Source of the DNA: Vreelandella glaciei
GTDB lineage: Bacteria > Pseudomonadota > Gammaproteobacteria > Pseudomonadales > Halomonadaceae
Direction: 5' to 3'
Assembly: GCF_013415125.1 (NCBI RefSeq)
Contig: NZ_JACCDE010000022.1
Span: forward strand, 28,175-92,174
Length of the DNA: 64,000 bases
Each line of letters begins with the position of its first letter. Within the stretch, counting starts at the first letter, position 1. Made by a program: the position numbers and the translations under genes. The notes beneath the pieces are model-generated. The model worked only from the letters and a program-made list of their open reading frames with translations, made no database searches and had not been told where the DNA came from. Positions 25,261 to 35,692 of the stretch are shown in pieces.

Positions 25261-25307
25261 GTTAATTTGAGGCTTACTCACTGAATAAAGGACTACTCAA
25301 GAGAGCA

Positions 25308-25448
25308 TTACTCAATTGTGTCGTTTCCTTCACCGGGTGGTGCTTTATAATGCCCGGGTATTTTTAACTTCTCCCCGTTGGGCAGGTCACGCACTTGGGT
25401 TGGAATGTAAACACGTTTAATAACACTTTTCGTTTTGCTACTTCCCAT
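25308..25448 (-). CDS. 46-residue basic hypothetical protein
   Basis: Starts at the ATG at 25448 with GAGGAAA 7 nt upstream: MGSSKTKSVIKRVYIPTQVR, then DLPNGEKLKIPGHYKAPPGE. Soluble and basic, rich in Lys, with no signal or membrane segment. I do not recognise the family; it may be a small nucleic-acid or ribosome-associated protein, but nothing shows that. A longer reading from 25517 lacks a ribosome site. Confidence 0.6.
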   Translation of the reverse strand: MGSSKTKSVIKRVYIPTQVRDLPNGEKLKIPGHYKAPPGEGNDTIE

Positions 25449-25611
25449 GGCAGTTTCCTCTGTCAAATTGTCGACAGTTAACGTCTCTACATTAGCTCCC
25501 GTTGCTGTGAGAATCAAGTGTCAGGCCTTCCGTGTCGATCAATAAGCGCAATGGTAACGACAGAAGCGGGTGTTTCGATGGTTTTGAGTTATCCTGGGAG
25601 CCAACAATAGG

Positions 25612-25642
25612 TCACCTGCGTTGTTACTGGGTGAGCAGGTGA
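25612..25642 (+). promoter_or_regulatory. Inverted repeat upstream of the response regulator gene
   Basis: TCACCTGC (25612-25619) and GCAGGTGA (25635-25642) are perfect 8-bp arms separated by 15 bp, followed by an A-rich stretch. It may be an mRNA hairpin or a two-site operator for autoregulation by the response regulator. Confidence 0.35.
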
Positions 25643-25677
25643 AAAAATAAACAGCCTAAGCGGAGTGCAAAAAGAGG

Positions 25678-26436
25678 ATGGTAGATCATTTGGAGCAGCA
25701 ATTTCAGGCGCTTGAGTCGCAAGAGCCTGTCATGCCTGACTATCCCGATCAAGATCATATCCTGATCATTGAAGATGATCAGCGCTTGGCCGAACTTACC
25801 CGCGAGTACTTGGAAGCGAATGGCTTTCGAGTAACGCTGGAAGCTGATGGGGCTAAAGGGGTTGACCGGATTTTAACCCTGCAGCCTGATTTAGTCATTT
25901 TAGATCTAATGCTGCCAGGTGAAGATGGCTTGGCTATTTGTCGTCGCGTTAGACCTAACTTTGCTGGCCCGATCATGATGCTAACTGCGCGCACCGACGA
26001 TCTGGATCAAGTCTTGGGGCTTGAGATGGGCGCTGATGACTATGTGCCGAAACCCGTTCAACCGCGGGTACTGCTGGCGCGTATGCGAGCACTGCTACGC
26101 CGTGCCGACGGGCCTGCACCGGATGGTGAAATGCGGTTACGCTTTGAAAACCTAGAGATCGATAACGCGACCCGCGAAGCCTGGCTCTCTGGGGAGCGTA
26201 TCGACCTAACCAGCGCTGAGTTTGATCTGCTGTGGCTGTTGGGCCGTAATGCCGGTCGGGTGCTTACCCGTGAGGAGATATTCAGTAATCTACGGGGAAT
26301 TAAGTACGACGGCCAGGACCGCTCTATTGATGTTCGTGTGTCTCGTATCCGGCCTAAAATTGGCGATGATCCTAATCAGCCTCACCGGATTAAAACCGTG
26401 CGCAGTAAAGGTTATCTCTTCGTTAAAGACGGTTGA
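25678..26436 (+). CDS. OmpR-family response regulator, RstA-like
   Basis: 252 aa. Receiver domain with the acidic pair in IIEDD (about 31-35), phospho-acceptor Asp76 in LVILDLMLPG, Thr in MLTARTDD and Lys in YVPKPV. A C-terminal winged helix at about 150-250 contains RGIKYDGQDRSIDVRVSRIR and the KTVRSKGYLFVKDG end, closest by eye to RstA. The N-terminal ~25 residues are an extra acidic/Gln segment. GGAG is 11 nt before the ATG. Its gene ends 20 nt before the histidine kinase start, forming one operon. Signal and targets unknown. Confidence 0.92.
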   Translation: MVDHLEQQFQALESQEPVMPDYPDQDHILIIEDDQRLAELTREYLEANGFRVTLEADGAKGVDRILTLQPDLVILDLMLPGEDGLAICRRVRPNFAGPIMMLTARTDDLDQVLGLEMGADDYVPKPVQPRVLLARMRALLRRADGPAPDGEMRLRFENLEIDNATREAWLSGERIDLTSAEFDLLWLLGRNAGRVLTREEIFSNLRGIKYDGQDRSIDVRVSRIRPKIGDDPNQPHRIKTVRSKGYLFVKDG

Positions 26437-26456
26437 TCATGCAGAGGGAAGGCATC

Positions 26457-28052
26457 ATGCGGCGGGTGCTCAGTAACGGCTCGTTTTTACGCTTCTATTT
26501 GTTGCTGGGTGTAGCGTTGTTGGTGGTGTTTGTGATTGCGTTAGTAGGGCGTTCATTTATCGAGCAGGTGCGCCGCGAAGATTACCGCGAGCAGCTAGCT
26601 GCGTTACCTATGTCGCTGATGACGCAACAATTAGCCGATCTGCCTACAGGCCAGCGAAACGCTTTGCTTGCGCGTTTTTCCGAGCAACTTGAACTGCAGT
26701 TGACCCTGCAGCCTATCAACGAAGCTGATCTTGGCTATTTTGAGCGATTACGCCTAGAGCAGGGCAAGATACTGGTTGCCGAGAGGCCGTGGTTGTTACA
26801 GCAACGCTTACCAGGCGATACATGGTTGCTGCAAGCCAGGCTTGAAGAGTGGAGTGAGCATCAGTGGCACGGCAGCATTGCTCTATTGGGCGACTGGCTT
26901 GCGGCTGCGCCCGAAAATGAGCGAAAAAACCGCATCGCCCAGCTGCGCCCCGGCAGCTGGCCGCTTCAGCTATCGCCTACTTTGCCAGCCGGGCTATCGC
27001 CCCAGCAGCAGGCCCAGCTGGCGAGTGGCGGCGTCATTACTCAGTTGGTCTCTGATAAGCTCTCCATCACACTGCTTTATCAACTGCCAGGCGAATCCCA
27101 ATGGCTGCAAGCTGGGCCTATCTCTCGTGGCGATACACTGCCATCTAATTTGCACTTGCCGCTTCTGGTGGGGCTGATGATTGTGCTCAGCCTGATCATC
27201 TATTTAATTATGCGCAGTATTGAGGCCCGTATGGCGCGGCTAGAGCTGGCCGCGACAAGGATCGCCAGCGGCCGTTTGGAAACGCGGGTAAAAGTGGAAA
27301 GCGGTGACTTTTTAGGGCGGTTAGGCATGGCGTTTAACGGCATGGCCAATCAAGTGCAGAGCCTGCTGCGTGGTCAGCAAGAGATGATTCGCGCGGTTTC
27401 TCATGAGCTGCGTACCCCGGTCGCCCGTATTCGTTTTGCCGTACAGATGGTCGAAGATATGACCGACCAGCCCGCTATTCGCCGTCAGTTGCAGGGCATC
27501 GATGCGGATATTGCCGAACTCGATGAATTAGTCGATGAAATACTCACCTATGCACGCTTAGGCGGTGAAACGGTCAATGGCGCTGAACTTGAAACGTCAC
27601 TGGTGGAGTGCCGTGCCATGGCGGAACGCGTGATTGATACCCTTTCACCGCTGCATAAAGAGTTAACGTTAACGCTGGCGCCCGGCCCTGAAATTGAGCT
27701 GCTGGCGGAACCACGCTATCTTCAGCGAGCGCTGCAGAATTTAGTCGGTAATGCCTGTCGGCATGCCAAGTCTCAGGTGGTGATTCAGCTGTGGGACGAG
27801 CCTAACTTGGTGCGTATCGATGTCGAAGATGACGGCCCGGGTATTCCGCCCGAAGCGCGGGCAGATATCTTTAAACCGTTCGCCCGGCTGGATGACAGCC
27901 GCGCCCGCAGTTCCGGCGGCTACGGGTTAGGGCTTTCGATTGTGCAGAAAATCATGGCTGGGCACGGCGGCAGTGTGACTATCGATACCAGCCCCACCCT
28001 GTGCGGTGCGCGCTTTACACTGCTGGTTCCCCGTCGTGATCCGCTGGCTTAA
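26457..28052 (+). CDS. Sensor histidine kinase, RstB-like
   Basis: 531 aa from the ATG at 26457 (GGAAGG 4-5 nt upstream); starts at 26433 (TTG) and 26439 (ATG) are possible. One membrane helix near residues 10-32, a periplasmic domain of about 200 residues, a second helix near 240, a HAMP region, then HisKA with the phosphorylated His316 in SHELRTPVARIRF and a HATPase with N box LQNLVGNACRHAKS and DDGPGIPPE. The catalytic part is intact. It should phosphorylate the upstream regulator. Its 3' end overlaps the convergent metR by 38 nt. Confidence 0.92.
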   Translation: MRRVLSNGSFLRFYLLLGVALLVVFVIALVGRSFIEQVRREDYREQLAALPMSLMTQQLADLPTGQRNALLARFSEQLELQLTLQPINEADLGYFERLRLEQGKILVAERPWLLQQRLPGDTWLLQARLEEWSEHQWHGSIALLGDWLAAAPENERKNRIAQLRPGSWPLQLSPTLPAGLSPQQQAQLASGGVITQLVSDKLSITLLYQLPGESQWLQAGPISRGDTLPSNLHLPLLVGLMIVLSLIIYLIMRSIEARMARLELAATRIASGRLETRVKVESGDFLGRLGMAFNGMANQVQSLLRGQQEMIRAVSHELRTPVARIRFAVQMVEDMTDQPAIRRQLQGIDADIAELDELVDEILTYARLGGETVNGAELETSLVECRAMAERVIDTLSPLHKELTLTLAPGPEIELLAEPRYLQRALQNLVGNACRHAKSQVVIQLWDEPNLVRIDVEDDGPGIPPEARADIFKPFARLDDSRARSSGGYGLGLSIVQKIMAGHGGSVTIDTSPTLCGARFTLLVPRRDPLA

Positions 28053-28953
28053 CCCCCGTTAGCACCGCAAAGGAGGTTTCCCGCGCGGTGCGCAAAAAAT
28101 CCTGCATCCATGGCGCTTCTCGGGTCTCTTCGCGAATCGCTGCAAACAGCGTGCTCCATACCCCATGCTCGCCCAGTTTTACCGCGCTGACGTAATCGCG
28201 CTCTAAATACTCGGTGAGCGCCCAGTTGGGCAGCGCACATACGCCGCGCCCACTGGCTACTAGCTGCATCATCATAATCGTCAATTCGGCGGTACGGATC
28301 TCCCGAGGGCGTACATTCGCCGGTTGCAAAAACTGAGTGAAAATATCCAACCGCGACTGCTCAACGGGGTACGTAATTAAGGTTTCATCCGCCAGCGCCT
28401 GGGGCTCTATAAAACCCTGGCCTGCAAAAGCGTGCTGGCGGGCGACGGCTAATAATCCCTCATAGCGAAACAGCGGGGCGTAGTGAATGCCGTCAAGGGG
28501 TTGGGGGTCGGCGGTGATCACTAGATCCAACTGCTCGCGGGCAAGCGCTGGAAGCGGGTCGAAGTGGTGACCACTGGGAATATCGATTTCCACCTCCGGC
28601 CAGTGATCGCGAAAGTAATCCACCGTCGGCATCAGCCACTGAAAGCAACTGTGACACTCAATGGCCATATGCAAACGCCCCTGCTCGGTGCCTGCCAAGC
28701 GCGCCAAATCCCGCTCCGCTTTGCGTACCTCGGGCAATACTTGATCGGCTAAGGCGAGCAGCCGTAAGCCTGCGCGGGTAAATTCCACCGGGCGGGTTTT
28801 GCGCACGAATAGAGGGCTATCCACGCGGCTCTCCAAATCTTTCAACTGATGCGAGAGCGCCGATTGAGTCAAATGCACGCGTTCAGCGGCATCAACTAGT
28901 GAGCCAGTTTCGCGCAGGGCGAGTAGTGTGCGTAGATGGCGTAGTTCAATCAT
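28015..28953 (-). CDS. metR: LysR-type regulator of methionine synthesis
   Basis: 312 aa. LysR winged helix in the first 60 residues (VHLTQSALSHQLKDLE), then the periplasmic-binding-like effector domain. AIECHSCFQWLMPTVDYFRDHWPEVE and the position divergent from metE identify MetR, which activates metE with homocysteine as co-effector. A MetR-like box overlaps its own leader. The 3' end overlaps the kinase gene by 38 nt on the opposite strand. Confidence 0.92.
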   Translation of the reverse strand: MIELRHLRTLLALRETGSLVDAAERVHLTQSALSHQLKDLESRVDSPLFVRKTRPVEFTRAGLRLLALADQVLPEVRKAERDLARLAGTEQGRLHMAIECHSCFQWLMPTVDYFRDHWPEVEIDIPSGHHFDPLPALAREQLDLVITADPQPLDGIHYAPLFRYEGLLAVARQHAFAGQGFIEPQALADETLITYPVEQSRLDIFTQFLQPANVRPREIRTAELTIMMMQLVASGRGVCALPNWALTEYLERDYVSAVKLGEHGVWSTLFAAIREETREAPWMQDFLRTARETSFAVLTGVKPADHDGEPAV

Positions 28954-28955
28954 CG

Positions 28956-28968
28956 TGAGTATTTTTCA
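28956..28968. promoter_or_regulatory. MetR-box-like site in the metR-metE intergenic region
   Basis: TGAGTATTTTTCA matches the MetR consensus TGAA-N5-TTCA with one mismatch. It lies 3 bp from the metR start, suited to autorepression. A second half-site TTCA occurs at about 28999 toward metE. Confidence 0.5.
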
Positions 28969-29052
28969 TCTTTGCTATTAAAAACTTTAGTTTGATTCAT
29001 TGGCTGGGCGTGGCCAGACTGTTCAACATCATTCACGTTGGCAGGTTTTATC

Positions 29053-31350
29053 ATGACAGTTTCTCATATTCTCGGCTATCCGCGTATTGGTGCCCAGCGC
29101 GAACTTAAAAAAGCCACTGAAGCGTATTGGAAAGGGGAGTCAACGCGTAGCGAACTGGAAAGGACTGGTCGCGAGCTTCGCTTGCGCCATTGGCAGGCGC
29201 AGCAGGATGCTGGGCTAGATTTTGTTAGTGTTGGTGATTTTGCTTTTTACGATCAAGTGCTTAACGTTTCAGTTGCGCTGGGTGCCGTACCTACCCGCTT
29301 TAATGCCCAGCATGAAGTGGCTGGTGGCGATATCGATCTCGACACCACCTTTCGCATGGCCCGCGGTCGCGCGCCTAGCGGTGAACCCGCCGCCGCCTGT
29401 GAAATGACCAAATACTTTGATACCAACTACCACTACCTCGTCCCTGAACTGCACGAAGGGCAAACCTTTACCCTGGCATCGAACCGCCTGTTCGACGAGG
29501 TGGATGAAGCGTTACGCGCCGGTTTTACCCCGAAAGTAACGCTGACCGGGCCGCTAACGTGGCTATGGCTGGGCAAAACCAAGAGCGGTGATTTCGATCG
29601 CCTAACGCTGCTGGACAGCGTACTCAACGTGTATGGCGAAATATTAGCGCGGCTCGCTACCCAAGGCATTGAGTGGGTGCAACTGGACGAGCCAGCGCTG
29701 GTGCAGGATCTACCGCTTAATTGGCAGCAGGCCTATGAGCGTGCCTATCACCGTCTTCAGTCAGCACCGCTAAAGCTGCTGTTAGCCACTTACTTCGGCG
29801 GCCTGGGCGACAATCTTTCATTAGCCACCCGTTTGCCCGTCGCTGGGTTGCACATTGATGCCGTGCGCGCGCCGCAACAAGTCGAGAGCGTGATTGACCG
29901 ACTTGGCCCGAATCAGGTGCTGTCGATAGGTTTTGTTGACGGCCGCAATATCTGGCGGGCCGACTTAGCGGCATTGCGTGAACGCTTGCTGCCGTTAAAA
30001 GTGCGTCTTGGGCAGCGGCTTTGGTTGGCGCCGAGCTGCTCGTTGCTGCATGTGCCGGTAGATTTGGCGCAGGAAACAGAGCTCGGTGAGGAGCTCGTGA
30101 GTTGGCTGGCTTTCGCGCAGCAAAAGCTGGCGGAAGTGGTCACCCTAGCGCGGTTGATTGATAACCGAACCACGCCTGATGATGAGCAGCGTTTGGATGA
30201 AGCAACTCGGGCGTTGGATGCCCGGCGTGAATCAACGCGTATCCACCAGACAGTGGTTAGTGAGCGGCTGGCCGCGATTAGCCCTGCTGATAGCCAACGA
30301 CAGGCGCCCTACAGCGTGCGTGCTGACGCACAACGGCGAGCGCTTAAGCTACCGTTGTTCCCGACGACGACGATTGGCTCTTTCCCGCAAACCGATGAGA
30401 TTCGTGCTGCACGGCGCGCGTTTAAAGCCGGCGAGTTGTCATCAGCTGACTACGAAGCCCGCATGCAGGATGAAATTGCTTACGCGGTGGAGCGTCAGGA
30501 AGCGCTGGATATCGATGTGCCAGTGCACGGCGAAGCCGAGCGTAACGACATGGTGGAGTACTTTGGCGAACAGCTTGAAGGGTTTGCCTTTACCCGCTTT
30601 GGCTGGGTGCAGAGCTACGGTTCACGCTGTGTTAAGCCGCCGGTTATTTTCGGCGACGTTTCACGCCCTGCACCCATGACCGTTCGCTGGAGCCAGTATG
30701 CGCAAACCCTGACCAGCAAACCCATGAAGGGGATGTTGACGGGGCCGGTGACGATTCTGCAGTGGTCGTTTGTCCGCGATGACCAATCGCGGGAAACCAC
30801 CTGCCGCCAGATTGCCTTAGCGTTGCGCGATGAGGTATTGGATCTGGAAAAAGCCGGGATTAATGTCATTCAAATCGATGAGCCTGCGCTGCGCGAAGGG
30901 CTGCCGCTACGCCAGCATGAGTGGCAGGCATACCTGGATTGGGCAGTCGCGAGCTTTCAGCTAAGTGCCGCAGGCGTTGCCAATACCACTCAGATTCACA
31001 CCCATATGTGTTACTCGGAGTTCAACGACATCATCGGGGCGATCGCCGCCCTGGATGCCGATGTGATCACCATCGAAACATCGCGCTCGGATATGCACTT
31101 GCTGGACGCCTTCCAGGACTTTGCTTATCCCAACGAAATCGGCCCAGGCGTTTACGATATCCATACCCCGAATATTCCCGAGGTGAGCTGGATGGTCGAT
31201 TTGATGGAAAAAGCCTTGGAAAAGATCCCGGCAGAACGGTTATGGATAAATCCGGACTGTGGCCTGAAAACGCGCGGCTGGGCGGAAGTAGAGCCAGCGC
31301 TGGCTAATATGGTCGAAGCTGCCAAAGTCTTGCGCCAACGCTATGCGTAA
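29053..31350 (+). CDS. metE: Cobalamin-independent methionine synthase
   Basis: 765 aa from the ATG at 29053 with AGG 7-10 nt upstream; the upstream TTG at 29038 is unlikely. Transfers the methyl group of 5-methyltetrahydropteroyl-triglutamate to homocysteine. N-terminal [20 protein letters not shown] and the C-terminal zinc site with His/Cys in [13 protein letters not shown], Glu in TIETSRSD and Cys in [13 protein letters not shown] are all present. Length matches the family (about 750-770). Divergent from its regulator metR. Functional without vitamin B12. Confidence 0.96.
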   Translation: MTVSHILGYPRIGAQRELKKATEAYWKGESTRSELERTGRELRLRHWQAQQDAGLDFVSVGDFAFYDQVLNVSVALGAVPTRFNAQHEVAGGDIDLDTTFRMARGRAPSGEPAAACEMTKYFDTNYHYLVPELHEGQTFTLASNRLFDEVDEALRAGFTPKVTLTGPLTWLWLGKTKSGDFDRLTLLDSVLNVYGEILARLATQGIEWVQLDEPALVQDLPLNWQQAYERAYHRLQSAPLKLLLATYFGGLGDNLSLATRLPVAGLHIDAVRAPQQVESVIDRLGPNQVLSIGFVDGRNIWRADLAALRERLLPLKVRLGQRLWLAPSCSLLHVPVDLAQETELGEELVSWLAFAQQKLAEVVTLARLIDNRTTPDDEQRLDEATRALDARRESTRIHQTVVSERLAAISPADSQRQAPYSVRADAQRRALKLPLFPTTTIGSFPQTDEIRAARRAFKAGELSSADYEARMQDEIAYAVERQEALDIDVPVHGEAERNDMVEYFGEQLEGFAFTRFGWVQSYGSRCVKPPVIFGDVSRPAPMTVRWSQYAQTLTSKPMKGMLTGPVTILQWSFVRDDQSRETTCRQIALALRDEVLDLEKAGINVIQIDEPALREGLPLRQHEWQAYLDWAVASFQLSAAGVANTTQIHTHMCYSEFNDIIGAIAALDADVITIETSRSDMHLLDAFQDFAYPNEIGPGVYDIHTPNIPEVSWMVDLMEKALEKIPAERLWINPDCGLKTRGWAEVEPALANMVEAAKVLRQRYA

Positions 31351-31391
31351 ATGGTTGTAAATACTTTGATTAAGCTTTTCTAGTCAGAATC

Positions 31392-31415
31392 AACCCCGCT
31401 AAAAAGCGGGGTTTT
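31392..31415 (+). terminator. Intrinsic terminator after metE
   Basis: AACCCCGCT (31392-31400) pairs perfectly with AGCGGGGTT (31405-31413), loop AAAA, followed by further T residues. It lies 42 nt past the metE stop, between metE and the convergent ppk1. Confidence 0.8.
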
Positions 31416-31440
31416 GGCTTGAAAACTAGCTTGTCGACGC

Positions 31441-33630
31441 TTAGCTTTTCGAAGCATAGGCGTAGAGCAGGGTTTCCTGGGCGCTGATGGCATCGCTTTT
31501 ACCTGGATCCTGAAGCTGGTAGCTGCCGTCGGTCTGTAGCAGCCAGCTCTGGCAGTTATCCACCATGTAGGTTTCGAGATCCTTGCGCACACGGGTGGCG
31601 AGCTTCTTATCCAGCAGCGGGAAGCACGTTTCAACACGGTGAAACATGTTGCGCGACATAAAGTCGGCGCTTGAGCACCAAGTCTCCGACTTACCATCAT
31701 TGTGAAAGTGGAATACACGGGTGTGTTCAAGCAGACGGCCAATAATTGAGCGCACACGAATATTCTCGGAAACCCCCGGCACGCCCGGCTTCAAACAGCA
31801 CATACCGCGAATAATTAAATCGCACTCAACCCCCGCCTGGGAAGCACGGTAAAGTGCTTTAATTAGCTTGGGTTCGGTAAGCGAGTTGCACTTGATGATG
31901 ATATGGGCGCGTTTACCCTTGCGCGCTATTTGCGCTTCACGGTCAATCATTTCCACTAGCCGCTCGTGCAGCGTGAACGGCGCATGCAACAGCGTGTCAA
32001 TTTTGCGTGCGCGGCCCATCCCCGACAGTTGCTGAAACACTTTATGCACATCGGCGCACAGCGCTTTATTGGCAGTCAGTAGGCTGTAATCGGTATACAG
32101 TTTGGCGGTTTTAGAGTGGTAATTACCGGTGCCGAGGTGCGCGTAGTAGCACAGCTCGCCTTTTTCGCGACGTACTATATGCAGCATCTTGGCGTGAGTC
32201 TTGTAGGCCATAATGCCGTAGACAACGATTGCCCCCGCTTCCTGCAAACGAGAAGCCAGCTGTAGATTATCGGCTTCATCAAAACGCGCACGTAGCTCAA
32301 TGACCACGGTGACTTCTTTGCCCTGGCTAGCCGCTTCTACCAGCGCGCTAACGATAGGCGAGTCTGAGCCCGTACGGTATAGCGTCTGCTTTATAGCCAA
32401 TACATGCGGGTCGCGGGCGGCTTCGCGCAACAGATCTTCAATCGGTGTAAATGATTGAAAAGGGTGATGGAGCAGAATGTCACTCTTAGCGATAGCATCG
32501 AACAAGCTGCCCGCTTTGAGCGCTTTCGGAATGCTGGGAGTAAACGGGCGATAGAGCAGTTCCGGGCGATCCACATCACCCAGAACTGACATCATACGAG
32601 TCAAATTAACCGGCCCTTTAACGCGGTATAAGTCGCCGCTTTCCAGTTCAAACTGGCGCAACAAAAAGTCAATTAAGTCATCAGGACAGCTGTCGGCGAC
32701 TTCCAGGCGCACGCCGCTGCCGTAGCGGCGCGCCAGCAGCTCACCGCGCAGCGCTGAGGCGAGATCCGAAACCTCCTCTGGGTCAACGCTCATGTCCGCA
32801 TTGCGGGTTAGCCGGAATTGGTAACAGCCGCGCACGCGCATGCCGGGAAATAGCTCATCGGCATGGGCATGAATCATCGAGGACAGGAACACATACTCGG
32901 AGAAACCTTCTTCGCATAATTCCTTCGGTAGCGCCATTAAGCGAGGCAGCGAGCGTGGCGCGGGGAGAATAGCCATGCCTCCGGCGCGGCCAAAGGCATC
33001 TTTGCCTTCCAGCTCAACAATAAAGTTGAGACTTTTATTGACCAGACGCGGGAAGGGATGCGAAGGGTCAAGACCGATGGGGCTAATAACCGGCATAATT
33101 TCGTTATCGAAAAACGCCCGCGTCCAGGCCTTTTGTTGATCAGTCCACTGATCGCGACGACGAAAGCGTAACCCATGAGTCTCCAGGGCGGGCAACAAGG
33201 TATCGTTGAGTATTTGATACTGGCGATCAATTTGCGTATGGGCGATCTGGGAAATCTCGGCCAATACGGCTTTAGGCAGTCGGCCATCAGCCGCGTTGGT
33301 GTCGTCGCCAAGGGCGATCTGGTGCTTTAATCCCGCTACGCGAATTTCGAAAAACTCATCCATATTAGATGAGAAAATCAGCAAGAACATCAACCGGTTG
33401 AGCAATGGGTGGGCATCGTCTAACGCTTGTTCCAGCACGCGGATATTGAACTGTAGATGCGACAGCTCGCGATTGAAGTAAAGCTGAGTGTCGTCAAGGT
33501 CGGTTTCAGGCAACGTGTCACGCGCTTGAACCCCGGTGGGTGTGCGGTTAATTCGTAGCGGCATATCGCCGTCGCTGCTGGTTTGATCAGTAGACGATGA
33601 TGGTAAAGAATCTGACGCTTGCTCGTCCAT
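31441..33630 (-). CDS. ppk1: Polyphosphate kinase 1
   Basis: 729 aa. Polymerises the gamma-phosphate of ATP into polyphosphate. N-terminal LYFNRELSHLQFNIRVLEQA and FSSNMDEFFEIRVAGL, and the catalytic region with the autophosphorylated His in YKTHAKMLHIV and the second His in LLEHTRVFHFHNDGK. The first ~40 residues are a Ser/Asp-rich disordered extension. Minus strand, 121 nt downstream of hemB. No exopolyphosphatase gene is adjacent. Confidence 0.95.
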   Translation of the reverse strand: MDEQASDSLPSSSTDQTSSDGDMPLRINRTPTGVQARDTLPETDLDDTQLYFNRELSHLQFNIRVLEQALDDAHPLLNRLMFLLIFSSNMDEFFEIRVAGLKHQIALGDDTNAADGRLPKAVLAEISQIAHTQIDRQYQILNDTLLPALETHGLRFRRRDQWTDQQKAWTRAFFDNEIMPVISPIGLDPSHPFPRLVNKSLNFIVELEGKDAFGRAGGMAILPAPRSLPRLMALPKELCEEGFSEYVFLSSMIHAHADELFPGMRVRGCYQFRLTRNADMSVDPEEVSDLASALRGELLARRYGSGVRLEVADSCPDDLIDFLLRQFELESGDLYRVKGPVNLTRMMSVLGDVDRPELLYRPFTPSIPKALKAGSLFDAIAKSDILLHHPFQSFTPIEDLLREAARDPHVLAIKQTLYRTGSDSPIVSALVEAASQGKEVTVVIELRARFDEADNLQLASRLQEAGAIVVYGIMAYKTHAKMLHIVRREKGELCYYAHLGTGNYHSKTAKLYTDYSLLTANKALCADVHKVFQQLSGMGRARKIDTLLHAPFTLHERLVEMIDREAQIARKGKRAHIIIKCNSLTEPKLIKALYRASQAGVECDLIIRGMCCLKPGVPGVSENIRVRSIIGRLLEHTRVFHFHNDGKSETWCSSADFMSRNMFHRVETCFPLLDKKLATRVRKDLETYMVDNCQSWLLQTDGSYQLQDPGKSDAISAQETLLYAYASKS

Positions 33631-33704
33631 GGTGGATCTCCCCGCGTTGATGGCTCGAAGGTATCATAGCCTGATACTTGTATAGGAAGGCAGTATGCGG
33701 GGAG

Positions 33705-33739
33705 AAGATGACAAACAAGTGTCACCTTGTTGTCATCTT
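33705..33739. terminator. Hairpin between hemB and ppk1
   Basis: A 14-bp stem with a single bulged A (33705-33719 with 33726-33739), loop TGTCAC, 12 nt beyond the hemB stop on the minus strand. The minus-strand tail is CTCCCC, so it is more likely a weak or processing hairpin than a strong terminator. Confidence 0.45.
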
Positions 33740-33751
33740 TGTCGCAGTAGT

Positions 33752-34819
<1,068 letters not shown>

Positions 34820-34847
34820 TCAGCCATACCCTGCGGCGAAAGCCGTC

Positions 34848-34876
34848 TTGTGGCAACAAGGTAGACTGACTAAAGT
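34848..34876 (+). promoter_or_regulatory. Possible elbB promoter
   Basis: TTGTGG (34848-34853) and TAAAGT (34871-34876) with a 17-bp spacer fit sigma-70 elements, about 55 nt before the elbB ATG. The match is moderate. Confidence 0.35.
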
Positions 34877-34930
34877 GAGCAATTGCTTTGCTGTATTGCG
34901 ATCGGCAGACCCTGGGATAAGGAGATAGGC

Positions 34931-35590
34931 ATGACCAAACAGGTGGCGGTGATTTTAGCTGGCTGCGGCGTTTATGATGGTTCAGAGATATATGAGACGA
35001 CGTTAACGCTGTTGCGCTTGGATCAGTTGGGTATTGGTTACCACTGTTTTGCCCCGGATATAGAACAGCATCACGTTATCAACCACCTCACGCAAGAGGT
35101 GGCGGAAGGTGAACAGCGTAATGTGCTGCAGGAGTCTGCCCGCTTGGCGCGTGGAAACATCCGCCCGTTGAGCGAGCTAGACGCTGATAACTTCGATGCC
35201 GTAATTGTGCCCGGTGGTTTCGGTGTCGCCAAAAATCTGTCGGATTTCGCCAGTGCCAGCGACAATATGCAGGTGCTGGAAGCGCTAAAAGAGTCGCTGG
35301 TTGGTTTTCGTCAAGAGGCCAAACCCATCGGCTTGATGTGCATTTCTCCTGTACTGGTGCCCCGTCTATTGGGTGACGGTATTGCAGTGACCGTGGGTAA
35401 TGATCCGGCGGTTTCCGGGGCGATTAGTGCCATGGGCGGGTTGCACCGCAGCTGTGCAGTAGAAGATATTGTCGTCGACCTTGAGCACCGTGTGGTGACC
35501 ACGCCTGCTTATATGCTGGCAGCGCGCATTAGTGAAGCGGCCACTGGTATTTTTAAATTGGTAGATCGTATCGCTGAAATGATGGATTAA
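34931..35590 (+). CDS. elbB: ElbB, DJ-1/PfpI-superfamily glyoxalase-like protein
   Basis: 219 aa from the ATG at 34931 (AAGGAG 9-10 nt upstream). The N-terminus VAVILAGCGVYDGSEIYE and the nucleophile-elbow Cys in LMCISPVLVP identify ElbB, a DJ-1 superfamily member with weak glyoxalase activity linked to isoprenoid synthesis in Escherichia coli. GGLHRSCAVEDIVVD is the conserved active-site neighbour. Cytoplasmic. Single gene, ended by a very long hairpin shared with convergent tatC. Confidence 0.93.
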   Translation: MTKQVAVILAGCGVYDGSEIYETTLTLLRLDQLGIGYHCFAPDIEQHHVINHLTQEVAEGEQRNVLQESARLARGNIRPLSELDADNFDAVIVPGGFGVAKNLSDFASASDNMQVLEALKESLVGFRQEAKPIGLMCISPVLVPRLLGDGIAVTVGNDPAVSGAISAMGGLHRSCAVEDIVVDLEHRVVTTPAYMLAARISEAATGIFKLVDRIAEMMD

Positions 35591-35620
35591 GCGCGCCGTT
35601 GTATTGAATAACGTTGTATT

Positions 35621-35675
35621 GCAGATACTAAAAAGCCGTCGCCATGGATAATGGCGACGGCTTTTTAGTATCTGC
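35621..35675. terminator. Long perfect hairpin between elbB and tatC
   Basis: A perfect 25-bp stem (35621-35645 with 35651-35675) with the 5-nt loop GGATA. The stem contains A5 and T5 blocks on either side of a GC-rich core, so it can act as a terminator in both directions for the convergent genes elbB and tatC. Its length is well above that of normal terminators. Confidence 0.85.
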
Positions 35676-35692
35676 GTGCTGCGATGAGCCGC

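Noticed and set aside
33719..33736. Pho-box-like direct repeat GTGTCAC-N4-TTGTCAT upstream of ppk1
   Set aside because: The 7-4-7 spacing fits, but the repeat is oriented away from ppk1, has a GC-containing spacer and forms part of the hairpin at 33705-33739, which explains it better.
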